Below, piece after piece: positions 9,984-18,244 of a DNA stretch of 64,000 nt. Location of the stretch: NCBI RefSeq assembly GCF_000169175.1, contig NZ_AAWS01000005.1:124001-188000 (forward strand), in the 5' to 3' direction. The number at the start of each line of letters is the position of its first letter. Within the stretch, counting starts at the first letter, position 1. The stretch comes from Microscilla marina ATCC 23134. Lineage in GTDB: Bacteria; Bacteroidota; Bacteroidia; Cytophagales; Microscillaceae. A program made the position numbers and the translations under genes. The notes beneath the pieces are model-generated. The model saw only the letters and a list, made by a program, of their open reading frames with translations, made no database searches and was not told the DNA's origin.

Positions 9984-10166
9984 TATGTGAAGTAGGTTTG
10001 TAAGTGTATGTTATTGGCAACAAGATTACATATATCTTTTAGTAATTAGTTGATATACTTCACGAATGGGAGATTGGAAGGCATGAAATGCACACCTGAG
10101 TTTATTAAGCAACTGGCTTAAATGGAGTAGGGCACTTTTGTAAGGGTTGTTAAAAAGAAAAGATCG

Positions 10167-10195
10167 AAAAAAAATGCCCGTGTTCAATACACGGG
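10167..10195 (-). terminator. Rho-independent terminator downstream of the STAS-like gene
   Basis: On the minus strand a 7-bp stem CCCGTGT/ACACGGG with a 5-base loop is followed by CA and eight T residues. It sits about 75 bases beyond the stop codon of the gene at 10270-10671 and separates that gene from the beta-helix gene. Confidence 0.85.
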
Positions 10196-10269
10196 ACTTT
10201 TGCTGAAACCTATCCCTACATTCTGTATCAGAGCGTAGACTTTTCAATGTTTTTGGGTGTTATGTCTGT

Positions 10270-10671
10270 CTAGTCAAGCCAGTCAATGGCTTCTTCGGTA
10301 GAACTAAAGTAACGGGAGTGGTTTCCCTGAATACTATTTTCAAGCGATTGCTCTACCGATTTTTGGGCAAAAAAATCATCTGACGTCACCAACGCACTGA
10401 TGTTGGTCAGTTGTTGTTGTACTATCTTGTTTAAGAAGTGTTCTTTGACCCAACCCTGCATGTCAGGGTCTATAGTATAGGCAAATTTTTTAAGGTTGAT
10501 CAATGTTTTCTCAGGACGATACTTTTGTAAGTACTGGAGCGCTTGTTCGGTTTCTTTTTGGTACTCAATATCTTCCATTTTTAAGGTAGATGCATTCCAT
10601 CTGAAGTGCAATGTGGAGCTTTTTTTATGAAACGAAATTTCCTGATACTTACTTTTGTATATTATTTTCAT
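10270..10671 (-). CDS. SpoIIAA/STAS-like small cytoplasmic protein
   Basis: The 133-residue protein has no signal peptide. Its plan, an N-terminal beta hairpin, a central strand KTLINLKKFAY, a helix ending WVKEHFL, a later strand (SALVTSDDFFAQ) and the C-terminal helix SSTEEAIDWL, resembles the SpoIIAA-like STAS family, in which the last helix typically ends in AxxWL. Such proteins are usually regulatory or lipid-binding and have no catalytic site. It is monocistronic, with its own terminator at 10167-10195. The family assignment is by pattern only and the function is unknown. Confidence 0.72.
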   Translation of the reverse strand: MKIIYKSKYQEISFHKKSSTLHFRWNASTLKMEDIEYQKETEQALQYLQKYRPEKTLINLKKFAYTIDPDMQGWVKEHFLNKIVQQQLTNISALVTSDDFFAQKSVEQSLENSIQGNHSRYFSSTEEAIDWLD

Positions 10672-10802
10672 GAGTGTTGCATCCTGGGTTCAAACCTGAT
10701 CTATTCAGCAAAAAACGTACATCGAAAAGAAAAAGTTTAACTTTCCAGGCGGAAAATTAAACTTTTAGGGATTATTACTATTAAGAGATAAGTAAGCTTT
10801 AA

Positions 10803-11711
10803 TTAAAACCGTACATCACATTGAGGCAATGCATTGAGTATACGGTCTTTTTCGTCTTTTGAGAGTGGGTTGCCTACCAAAATCAAGGTTCTGAGTCCCT
10901 TCATTTTTTTTAGGTGAGCGGGCATAGTGGCAATTTTGTTATTGCTTAATACTAATAACTCCATTTTACTTAGCTGAGTAATGCTTTCGGGCAATTGTGT
11001 AAGGTGGTTGTTGGATAATATCAGGGCGTTTAAATTTTTCATTTGCCCTATATCCTTCTTCAACTCCTTGATTTGGTTGTGCTCTAGGTTAAGTTTGTGC
11101 AGTTGGGTCAGTTGATACAACTGAGCAGGCAAAGCACTAATGTGATTGTAGCCCACACTGATCAATCGGAGTTTTTGTAGCTTTCCCAAAGCCGCTGGCA
11201 AGCTCTTAAGTTGGTTATAGTCTAGCTCTAGTACCTGTAGGTTTTGCATAGTGCCCATGCTTTCGGGCAGTTGCTCTAAATGGTTGATCATCATGTGTAA
11301 TAAGCGCAACTTCTTAAGCTGACCAATGCTTGTAGGCAAAGCCTTGATTTTATTCTTGGCCAGGTTCAAGCGTTTCAATTGAGTCAGCTTTCCAATGCCT
11401 TCAGGTATATCAGTCAATTTATTTTGGCGAATATTGAGCACCTCTAGTTCGGACAGGGTAAATATAGAAGGGTGCCACTGGGTGAGCTTATTTTTCATCA
11501 AATTTAAAAACTTAAGCTGAGGCAGTTTGTCCAGTCCTTGTGGTGCTTCCTGTAGTGCTTGGTTACGCAAGTTGAGCAATGTACCCTGACCCTGAATGGC
11601 TTGTTGTACCGAGGTGTGTATCAGCCCGTGTTTAGGAGTAGGCACTTGTGCCAAAGCCAGTCCCGTTTGCAAAAAGCAAAAAACGAATATATAAAGAATG
11701 TTTTTTTTCAT
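10803..11711 (-). CDS. Exported leucine-rich repeat protein
   Basis: The 302-residue protein starts with a signal peptide (about 1-21, ending GLALA). From about residue 45 to 290 it is made of roughly ten 23-residue leucine-rich repeats of the form LxxLxxLxLxxNxLxxLP, such as LKRLNLAKNKIKALPTSIG. The short C-terminal end (CDVRF) has no T9SS sorting domain, so the protein may stay in the periplasm or be retained another way. LRR proteins of this class are ligand or protein binding surfaces with no catalysis. It is separated by about 110 bases from the T9SS cargo upstream and may share its transcription. Confidence 0.92.
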   Translation of the reverse strand: MKKNILYIFVFCFLQTGLALAQVPTPKHGLIHTSVQQAIQGQGTLLNLRNQALQEAPQGLDKLPQLKFLNLMKNKLTQWHPSIFTLSELEVLNIRQNKLTDIPEGIGKLTQLKRLNLAKNKIKALPTSIGQLKKLRLLHMMINHLEQLPESMGTMQNLQVLELDYNQLKSLPAALGKLQKLRLISVGYNHISALPAQLYQLTQLHKLNLEHNQIKELKKDIGQMKNLNALILSNNHLTQLPESITQLSKMELLVLSNNKIATMPAHLKKMKGLRTLILVGNPLSKDEKDRILNALPQCDVRF

Positions 11712-11824
11712 TGTTGTTAGAAATTTAAAAACAGGAGCACGGTATACTTGTGCCCCTGTAATGGTTCAATAATCAGAAAGATGTGTAGTGTAGATTGCTT
11801 ATTTTAAGGTATTCACACAATTGA

Positions 11825-14773
11825 TTATTTTTGATAGTTGATAACGCTTGTCTGTCGTTTTCCATTGGCAGTTACCACAATCAATAAGTTTTGATGTTGC
11901 GAAACGTGTCGGTTTAGGTCAAAAGCCAATTGATGTTTGCCTGCCTGCAGGTGTTTGTTGAACAAGGTCGTTATTTTTTGCCCCTGAGTAGTAAGCAAAT
12001 CAATCACTACTTTGCCCTCGTATTCGGTAGCAAAAGCCACATTGACTTTGCCCTGAGCCGGAGGATTTGGAAAAACCTTCATGGCTTGTGCTCCGGTAGC
12101 TTCCTGAGCAATGGTTGTTTGTGTAGTACGGTTGTTCAAAGTACCCAAGTTTTTGTTAAGCGCAATGACTACGGTAGACGATTTGTTAAAGCGTACACTG
12201 TTTCCGGCAGCATCTGTTTGGCTACTATTCCAAAAGCTTGGGTGTTGAATAGACAAAAACATAAAGCGTCCATCAGGCGAAAAGGTGATTCCGGTAGGCT
12301 CCGAACCATTGGGCGAAGATCCAAACAATTTTACCTTGGGATTGCTTTGTGTATGTCCGTTTTCTACCATCCAGATATAGTCTCTGCCGCCATCTTGCAA
12401 CACCCACAAGTTACCGTCATTGTCAAAAGCCAGGTTATCGTTGCCGCCGCCCCAAGACTCATTTACTGTACCACTGTTAGTAGCAATAGGGTAGCTACGT
12501 CCGCCTACAAACACTTCAAATCCTGATATTGTAGAACCGTTATCGTTGAATCTATACACTCTGCCATTTCCTTTAGAAGTGTAATAAACCTTCCCGTTAA
12601 TTGGGTGAATTTCTACATCCTCTACTCCACTAAAATTATTACCACCCAGCGAAGAAGCAATAGAAGAAGTATTATTACGGTCACTTTTGGTATTGTTAGG
12701 CACTTGTACCCAGCGCCCGGTAGATCTGGTAGGGTTTCCGCCACTTAGCCTGCCATCTAGTTTCAATACATACAGCCTTCCTCTAGACAGGTTTTGGGCG
12801 CTGTTTGCTACAAACTTATACACACAACTGGTGCCTCCGTCTTCGCCATAATATACCGTTCTGCGGTCACTTGCCACCACTACATTTTCGTGACGCATAC
12901 GTCCTAATGCCCATAGTTTTTCCTGTTTACCATTGCCATAAGATTTTACGCGTTTGGTAACTGGGTCAATCTCTACACACCAGCCTACATCTTCATAACC
13001 ATCGTTGTTGTTGTCACCACTATTGTAAGTTTCTTCACAAGTGATTACGGTACCCCAAGGTGTAATGCCACCTGAGCAGTTGCGGGTAGTAGTTACGAGG
13101 TTATTGTTATAAAAATCAACTGCCTGGTTGCTGTTTACATTCCATAGCTTAGACGTGTTGCTATAGCTTAGGCGCATCATAGATACACCACCAGGGGTGT
13201 TCTCATGGTTTACAGAAAGGTAACCATTGGTGCTACTGTTGTTAATGGGCACATACCCAGTAAAGTCGTGGTTGCCTGGTACATTGCCCCCGCCAGTAGT
13301 GTAGCTATCACCCTGCTTCATTAACATTTGAAAACGATGTGAAGAAGGAATGATAAGACGGGAGGTTTGACTGGTAGGACTGATAGAGGTAAAACAACTA
13401 ATCTTGTTACATCCTCCATTAGATGGGCTCACTGTAATGTAAGAGGTCTTAGTTTCAACATCACTGCCATAAGCATTGCGTGCCGTCAGCCTTACGGTAA
13501 ACCTTCCAGCGCGATTGTAAGTAACCACAGGGTTGGTAGCAGTGCTGGCAGAGGGTGAACCACCACTAAATACCCAACTGTAGCTGCTAGGATTGTTTGT
13601 TGACCGATTACTAAAGTTTACACTTTGACCTACTCTAATATTGGTACGGTTTGCTACAAATGCGGCAACCGGAGGCGTTCCACCACCAGAACCAATATTT
13701 ACGGTATAATCTTCTACTTCCCCATCTTGAAAGTTTTCACAAGCAGTAGCAGCCCCATTATACTTCATAGACACACGCATACGGGTACGGCGTGTTATGT
13801 TGGCAGGTATTCTGATAGAGCCACTTACTGTAGAACTAGCCGTAGATCCTGCGTCGTACACCAACTCACCTGCATCATTAAAGTCACAATCTCCGTTGTA
13901 ATCTATCCATACTTTGAAGTATTCTTGGTAACTAGAGCCAGAGAACCCTGGAGTAAGACGGATGTTGTAGCGTTGTCCAGCGCTTAAATTAATGGTTCGA
14001 TTGGTAAAGTTTGTGTAATTGTTCGCTCCTGATGAGTTAGAAAATCCTCCCACTTCTACTTTGGCAATGTGCTCATAAGTAGAACGATTACTGGTAGACG
14101 TACAATAGTTGCAACCACTGCCACCACCATTGGTATAGTTTACCACCAACAAAGGAGCCCTGCTACTGCTACCGTTGTAAGACTCAGCGGTGCGTTCTCC
14201 ACTACCATTAATGATAATAGCGATATTGTTGCCCGATACCCAGCCATTGCGGTTTACAATTTCTTGTACAATGCGCCTAAGGTCAGGAGTACGTTGTCTG
14301 GAGCCAGCTTCTCCTACACTGTTCCAGGCAGGTACATTGTTCCAGTTTACCCTCGAAGAAGTAAAGTTACGTGAAGAAATATTATTGTTGCTCGACGAAA
14401 AAGTACCTGCACTATTAGTGTCTTCTCCTCTAATCACAAGGTTAGTCGTTCCACTATTGGTTTCGTCAGCGGTAAACTGCACATAAGCCGATGTGATAAC
14501 GGCTCTTCGTGGAATGTTTAGGTTACGAAATAGCATGCCTACCCACTGGTTGCCTCTGGTGCTTCCGTCGCGTACCAGCTCAAGGTCAGAGCTATTGAGG
14601 TACATACGTCCTGGGCTGCTTCCGGCATTGCTGCCTCGCTCTTCAGCGTCATCGTTTGACGATGACACCCTTACCGAAATTCGTGTCTGAGCAATCGAGA
14701 TGTTGCTTATCCCAATCATCAGGCATATACAAAAAAATGTATACCACTTGGTGGTTAAGTAGTGATGTTTCAT
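11825..14773 (-). CDS. PhoX-like (DUF839) multidomain protein with T9SS sorting domain
   Basis: The 982-residue protein has a signal peptide (about 1-29, ending SNISIAQ). The order of domains is: a DNRLRE/CBM96-like beta-sandwich (about 31-213); a GEVED domain (about 219-360, with VWIDYNGDCDFND and ENFQDGEVEDYTV); a PKD domain (about 366-452, with SYSWVFSGG); a large PhoX/DUF839 beta-propeller region (about 455-880, with GYLSVNHENTPGG, TCEETYNSG, SGVEDVEIHP and EPTGITFSPDGRFMFLS); and a T9SS C-terminal domain (about 900-982, with VFPNPPAQGK). PhoX is a calcium- and iron-dependent alkaline phosphatase, so a role in phosphate release from organic esters is possible, but metal ligands cannot be confirmed by eye. 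It should be surface-displayed or secreted. Confidence 0.9.
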   Translation of the reverse strand: MKHHYLTTKWYTFFCICLMIGISNISIAQTRISVRVSSSNDDAEERGSNAGSSPGRMYLNSSDLELVRDGSTRGNQWVGMLFRNLNIPRRAVITSAYVQFTADETNSGTTNLVIRGEDTNSAGTFSSSNNNISSRNFTSSRVNWNNVPAWNSVGEAGSRQRTPDLRRIVQEIVNRNGWVSGNNIAIIINGSGERTAESYNGSSSRAPLLVVNYTNGGGSGCNYCTSTSNRSTYEHIAKVEVGGFSNSSGANNYTNFTNRTINLSAGQRYNIRLTPGFSGSSYQEYFKVWIDYNGDCDFNDAGELVYDAGSTASSTVSGSIRIPANITRRTRMRVSMKYNGAATACENFQDGEVEDYTVNIGSGGGTPPVAAFVANRTNIRVGQSVNFSNRSTNNPSSYSWVFSGGSPSASTATNPVVTYNRAGRFTVRLTARNAYGSDVETKTSYITVSPSNGGCNKISCFTSISPTSQTSRLIIPSSHRFQMLMKQGDSYTTGGGNVPGNHDFTGYVPINNSSTNGYLSVNHENTPGGVSMMRLSYSNTSKLWNVNSNQAVDFYNNNLVTTTRNCSGGITPWGTVITCEETYNSGDNNNDGYEDVGWCVEIDPVTKRVKSYGNGKQEKLWALGRMRHENVVVASDRRTVYYGEDGGTSCVYKFVANSAQNLSRGRLYVLKLDGRLSGGNPTRSTGRWVQVPNNTKSDRNNTSSIASSLGGNNFSGVEDVEIHPINGKVYYTSKGNGRVYRFNDNGSTISGFEVFVGGRSYPIATNSGTVNESWGGGNDNLAFDNDGNLWVLQDGGRDYIWMVENGHTQSNPKVKLFGSSPNGSEPTGITFSPDGRFMFLSIQHPSFWNSSQTDAAGNSVRFNKSSTVVIALNKNLGTLNNRTTQTTIAQEATGAQAMKVFPNPPAQGKVNVAFATEYEGKVVIDLLTTQGQKITTLFNKHLQAGKHQLAFDLNRHVSQHQNLLIVVTANGKRQTSVINYQK

Positions 14774-15113
14774 TGAGTATAGTAAAGTTTATATAAAAGT
14801 AAAAAAGTGTCCGTTTTTTCGGAGCGCAAATATGACGAGACCTCGAAGGGATTCAAACCATTAAACATTAACTTTTTATTATAAAAATGGGTAAAGTGGA
14901 GTAGCATGTTTACAATTTTTTGATGAAAGAAGCTTCGCCCTTGGGCAAATAAAAAGAGAGTTGCTGTATGAAACAGAGGGGGCTTTATGGTTGGGTAATT
15001 AGTCAAAGGTGCTATTAATTTTCTGTTAAAATTCATCGAAAACCCTACTTTCACTTATTTTTTTGTTAAGGTTGTCAGGCAATTATGTAACTTCATTTAC
15101 TACCATGTGCCCA
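14774..15113. other. Divergent intergenic region, no gene seen
   Basis: This AT-rich gap of 340 bases separates the minus-strand PhoX-like gene from the plus-strand amidohydrolase gene and must hold both promoters. I found no good TAnnTTTG with a matching upstream TTTG and no strong hairpin. A 94-codon minus-strand frame here has no protein-like features. Confidence 0.6.
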
Positions 15114-16301
15114 ATGAAAAACCTGATCATATTGATTTTGACCACTTTTTTGTTTGCCCAGTGTAATGGGCAAAATAAGTATGACCCTGACACCAACAAC
15201 AATCAAAAGTTTAAAGAAAGGTATGCTAAAAAACGTCCTAAAGGTTCACCTACCCAAATGGGGTTTCAAGAGTACAACCCAGCATCTACCTTGATAGTGC
15301 CCGAACATACACCTACCCAAGCCAAGTACCCCTTTATTGATGTGCATAATCATCAGTGGCGCATGGGTAACCAGGATTTGATTGCTTTGGCGGCAAAAAT
15401 GACAGCACTGAATATGAAAGTAATGGTAAACCTAAGCGGACGTGGCTGGAACCGAAATGGAGATAGTTTTTTGGCAAAAGTGATGAACAATGTCAAGACC
15501 TCCAAACACAAAAATAGATTCATTGTATTTACTAATATTAGCTTTAAAGGAATAGACGACCCTGATTGGACCAACACTACAGTAGCCCAGCTTGAGCGCG
15601 ATGTGAAAAAGTATGGAGTGAATGGACTTAAAATTTACAAAAACCTGGGGCTTACCGCCAAAGATAGTAAAGGCAAACGCATTGCGGTAAATGACCCTCG
15701 TTTGGATGCAGTGTGGGCAAAGTGTGGAGAGTTGGGGATTCCGGTGCTCATTCATACCGGAGAGCCCTTTCAGTTTTGGTTGCCACGCGACAGCCGCAAC
15801 GAGCGTTGGCTGGAGTTGAAACAAAAACCAGGGCGTTACCGCAATCCTAAAAAATTTCCTTCGTGGGAAGCGGTCATACAAGAGCAGCATTACATTTTCA
15901 AAAAACATAAAAATACCAAGTTTATCAACGCTCACCTGGGCTGGATGGGCAACGACTTGAATCGCTTAGGTAAGTTGCTCGACGAATGCCCCAATGTGTA
16001 TACTGAAATAGGGGCGGTACTTGCCGAACTAGGCAGGCAACCTCGCTTTGCCCGCAAGTGGCTCACCAAATACCAAGACCGGGTAATGTTTGGCAAAGAT
16101 ACCTGGAAGCCCAAAGAGTACGCCGTGTATTTTAGGGTGTTAGAAACCGAAGACGAATACTTTGACTACTACCGTAAGCGCCACGCTCACTGGAAAATGT
16201 ATGGGCTTAATTTATCCGATCAGGTCTTAAAAAAACTTTATTATAAAAATGCCTTAAAGGTGATTCCGAACATAGATAAATCTCTTTTCCCTAAAGACTA
16301 A
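15114..16301 (+). CDS. Amidohydrolase-family lipoprotein (metal-dependent hydrolase)
   Basis: The start is placed at the ATG at 15114, because it gives a lipoprotein signal peptide ending LFAQC, with the lipidated Cys at residue 17; the longer frame has no such sense. The mature protein of about 378 residues is a TIM-barrel amidohydrolase of the Amidohydro_2 type. Metal-ligand candidates are the HxH of DVHNH (His78, His80), the His of VLIHTGEP, the His of INAHLGWMG and the Asp of MFGKDTW. Family members are hydrolases or decarboxylases of small organic rings or amides. The lipid anchor places it in the envelope, facing the periplasm or surface. The substrate is unknown and no pathway partners are adjacent. 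Confidence 0.88.
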   Translation: MKNLIILILTTFLFAQCNGQNKYDPDTNNNQKFKERYAKKRPKGSPTQMGFQEYNPASTLIVPEHTPTQAKYPFIDVHNHQWRMGNQDLIALAAKMTALNMKVMVNLSGRGWNRNGDSFLAKVMNNVKTSKHKNRFIVFTNISFKGIDDPDWTNTTVAQLERDVKKYGVNGLKIYKNLGLTAKDSKGKRIAVNDPRLDAVWAKCGELGIPVLIHTGEPFQFWLPRDSRNERWLELKQKPGRYRNPKKFPSWEAVIQEQHYIFKKHKNTKFINAHLGWMGNDLNRLGKLLDECPNVYTEIGAVLAELGRQPRFARKWLTKYQDRVMFGKDTWKPKEYAVYFRVLETEDEYFDYYRKRHAHWKMYGLNLSDQVLKKLYYKNALKVIPNIDKSLFPKD

Positions 16302-16403
16302 GAAAAATTGTGTATTACAATTAAATTTTCAAGAAGTAGAGTGAGTGTGTGGTATAATTAATAAAAAAAAGTATTTTTGTTGTTCAAAGGTGTTTTCTAT
16401 AGA

Positions 16404-16620
16404 AATACTCCGCAGTGATTTTAGTCAAAGTTGTTTGTTGGTTATCAGTTATTGATGAATTTAAAAACTATTTAACTGGGTGTTTAGGCGTAAAACCAAA
16501 ACACTTTTAAAAATAAAGTGAGTACACAATCTTAATATAAAATACTGGTTTACAGCATTTAACAAGGTGAACATTTACTCGAATCAGCTATCGACTATTG
16601 ACTAAATACTATGGACTATT
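16404..16620 (+). repeat. Dispersed intergenic repeat, copy 1 (217 bp)
   Basis: This segment matches 46185-46459 in reverse orientation along its whole length with only scattered mismatches. Shared landmarks are CAGTGATTTTAGTCAAAG at one end, AACTATTTAACTGGGTGTTT in the middle and ACTAAATACTATGGACTATT at the other end. This copy lacks two inserts of 27 and 32 bp that the 46-kb copy carries. It contains no reading frame of note and fills the gap between the amidohydrolase and desaturase genes. Confidence 0.9.
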
Positions 16621-16669
16621 GATAGTACAAATACTATAAAGCCATAAGTGTCATTGATTGATGTAGAAA

Positions 16670-17629
16670 ATGAACGCAAACGATTATTTAAGCCCGGAAG
16701 AAATAAAACTATTGACCAAAAAAAATGACTGGAAAGGTTGGTGGATGGTATTGAAAATATGGGGAAGTATAGCTGCCATATTTACCCTATTGGCTTTGTT
16801 TCCCAATGTTTTCACCATATTACTTGCTTTGGTTTTATTAGGAGGCAGGCAATTGGCCTGTGCCATTCTTATGCACGACATGTCGCACCGTGCTGTGTTC
16901 AAATCAGCCCGTTTAAATGCCTTTGTGGGCAATTGGCTGGGAGGCTACCCAGTCATCAACGATTGTGTGCGTTATCGTCCCTACCATATTAAACACCACG
17001 TAAACGCCGGAACTGCCAAAGATCCTGACTTGTCGCTTACTTACGGTTACCCTACTACCGTCATGAGCTTTCTCCGTAAAGTAGCCCGCGACCTGGCGGG
17101 TATTACTGGAGTAAAAACTCAACTGGGGGTAGCTTTAATTAATTTTGGTTATATAGAGTATACCGCCAGTCGCACTGTTCATAAGATAGATCAAAGCAAC
17201 AGGAGTAAATGGAACGTGATAAAAACTGGAGTAAACTATTATTGGCAACCCCTTTTGGCAAATGCAATGATATGGTGTATACTGTGGTTATGTGGCGCGG
17301 GCTGGGTATTTTTAGTCTGGGTAATGGCCTTGTTTACTACTTTTAATTTTTCATTACGGGTGCGCTCTATTGCTGAGCATAGTATGGTGCCCGATCTGGA
17401 AGACGCCCACCGTAACACCCGCACTACCTATGCCAGTTGGTGGGAAAAACTCCTTTTTGCCCCCAATAATGTGAACTACCATGCTGAACATCACTTGCTT
17501 ATGACAGTGCCTCCTTACAATTTACCCAAAATGCACCAAATCATCAAGGCAAGGGGTTTTTATGAACAAGGAGTGCTGGCGCAAAACTATTGGCAAATTA
17601 TAAAAATGGCGGTGAGTAAAAAAGCATAA
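16670..17629 (+). CDS. Membrane fatty acid desaturase / hydroxylase-like di-iron enzyme
   Basis: The 319-residue protein carries the three histidine boxes of the membrane desaturase family: HDMSH (69-73), HIKHH (106-110) and HAEHH (271-275). Hydrophobic segments at about 28-58 and 200-228 fit membrane spans. The His boxes bind a di-iron centre on the cytoplasmic face, which inserts double bonds or hydroxyls into acyl chains or related lipids. Desaturases adjust membrane fluidity, and the convergent neighbour is a cold-shock protein, which fits temperature adaptation, though the link is only by position. A terminator follows directly. The exact substrate (acyl chain, carotenoid or sphingolipid-like lipid) cannot be decided here. 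Confidence 0.92.
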   Translation: MNANDYLSPEEIKLLTKKNDWKGWWMVLKIWGSIAAIFTLLALFPNVFTILLALVLLGGRQLACAILMHDMSHRAVFKSARLNAFVGNWLGGYPVINDCVRYRPYHIKHHVNAGTAKDPDLSLTYGYPTTVMSFLRKVARDLAGITGVKTQLGVALINFGYIEYTASRTVHKIDQSNRSKWNVIKTGVNYYWQPLLANAMIWCILWLCGAGWVFLVWVMALFTTFNFSLRVRSIAEHSMVPDLEDAHRNTRTTYASWWEKLLFAPNNVNYHAEHHLLMTVPPYNLPKMHQIIKARGFYEQGVLAQNYWQIIKMAVSKKA

Positions 17630-17633
17630 AAAA

Positions 17634-17664
17634 AACAGGTTACCTTGCGGCACCTGTTCTTTTT
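17634..17664 (+). terminator. Rho-independent terminator after the desaturase gene
   Basis: A 7-bp stem AACAGGT/ACCTGTT (17634-17640 with 17652-17658) encloses an 11-base loop and is followed by CTTTTT. It lies just after the TAA of the desaturase gene and before the stop of the convergent cold-shock gene. Confidence 0.8.
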
Positions 17665-17694
17665 AAAGATCATCAACTTAGATTATGACAGGAA

Positions 17695-17889
17695 CTATCT
17701 ATCAAGTTTTACATCGGTAGCTTGCATTCCTTTTTTTCCGCGGGTTTCTTCGTATGTTACGTTGTCATTCTCAAATAATTGATCCTGCGTATCAGAAACG
17801 TGGAAGAAAATATCCTCACCAGTGTCTGAGTTAGTTATAAAACCATAACCTTTGTCTTCTTTAAAAAATTTTACAACTCCTTTATTCAT
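17695..17889 (-). CDS. Cold-shock protein, CspA family
   Basis: The 64-residue protein is a single cold-shock domain (OB fold) that binds single-stranded nucleic acid and acts as an RNA chaperone. The start MNKGVVKFFK at 17889 is chosen over a longer frame because it matches the conserved N-terminus of the family. RNP1 (KGYGFI, 13-18) and RNP2 (DIFFHV, 26-31) are intact. The gene is followed by a gap of about 350 bases upstream, leaving room for a structured 5' leader as is usual for cold-shock genes. It converges on the desaturase gene. Confidence 0.95.
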   Translation of the reverse strand: MNKGVVKFFKEDKGYGFITNSDTGEDIFFHVSDTQDQLFENDNVTYEETRGKKGMQATDVKLDR

Positions 17890-17968
17890 TTTTTTACTAA
17901 TTATTATAAAATACAAAAGAGGCTCACAAACCTAGTTTTAAAGGCTTATATTCCCCTAAACTTTCATC

Positions 17969-17976
17969 CAAAGTTA
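17969..17976 (-). promoter_or_regulatory. Possible -7 element for the cold-shock gene
   Basis: On the minus strand this reads TAACTTTG, a match to the Bacteroidota -7 consensus TAnnTTTG. It would start transcription about 70 bases before the ATG. No TTTG was found at the expected upstream distance, so the call is weak. Confidence 0.35.
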
Positions 17977-18144
17977 CACTTTTAATTGTATGAATGGGTA
18001 TTTTATTTCTGAAATTGTCAGTATTTATCTGATTTTAATTCCGAGCGTCTATAAAAGCTTGAAGTAGAGCTACTAAGCAAGCTTTATTTCTCTATTTAGC
18101 CTCAGTAAAGGGGCTTTTTTATAAAGAATAAGCCCGTTATAAAC

Positions 18145-18191
18145 AACAAAAAGCCACCTTCAACCTTCGCGAGTGGTTCAAAGTGACTTTT
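18145..18191 (-). terminator. Terminator after the thioredoxin-crystallin gene
   Basis: On the minus strand a long, slightly imperfect stem (about 17 bp; arms 18148-18164 and 18175-18191, three non-Watson-Crick positions) is followed by TTTTTGTTGTTT. It lies some 55 bases beyond the stop of the gene at 18245. Confidence 0.75.
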
Positions 18192-18244
18192 GCTTGTATA
18201 TCTTTTATTTGGTAACTTCTAATCTGTCATATCCGATACAATCT

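Noticed and set aside
10026-10247. 73-codon minus-strand frame upstream of the beta-helix gene
   Set aside because: It runs through the terminator at 10167-10195 and has no protein-like features.
14770-15054. 94-codon minus-strand frame upstream of the PhoX-like gene
   Set aside because: It overlaps the start of that gene and has a composition unlike a real protein.
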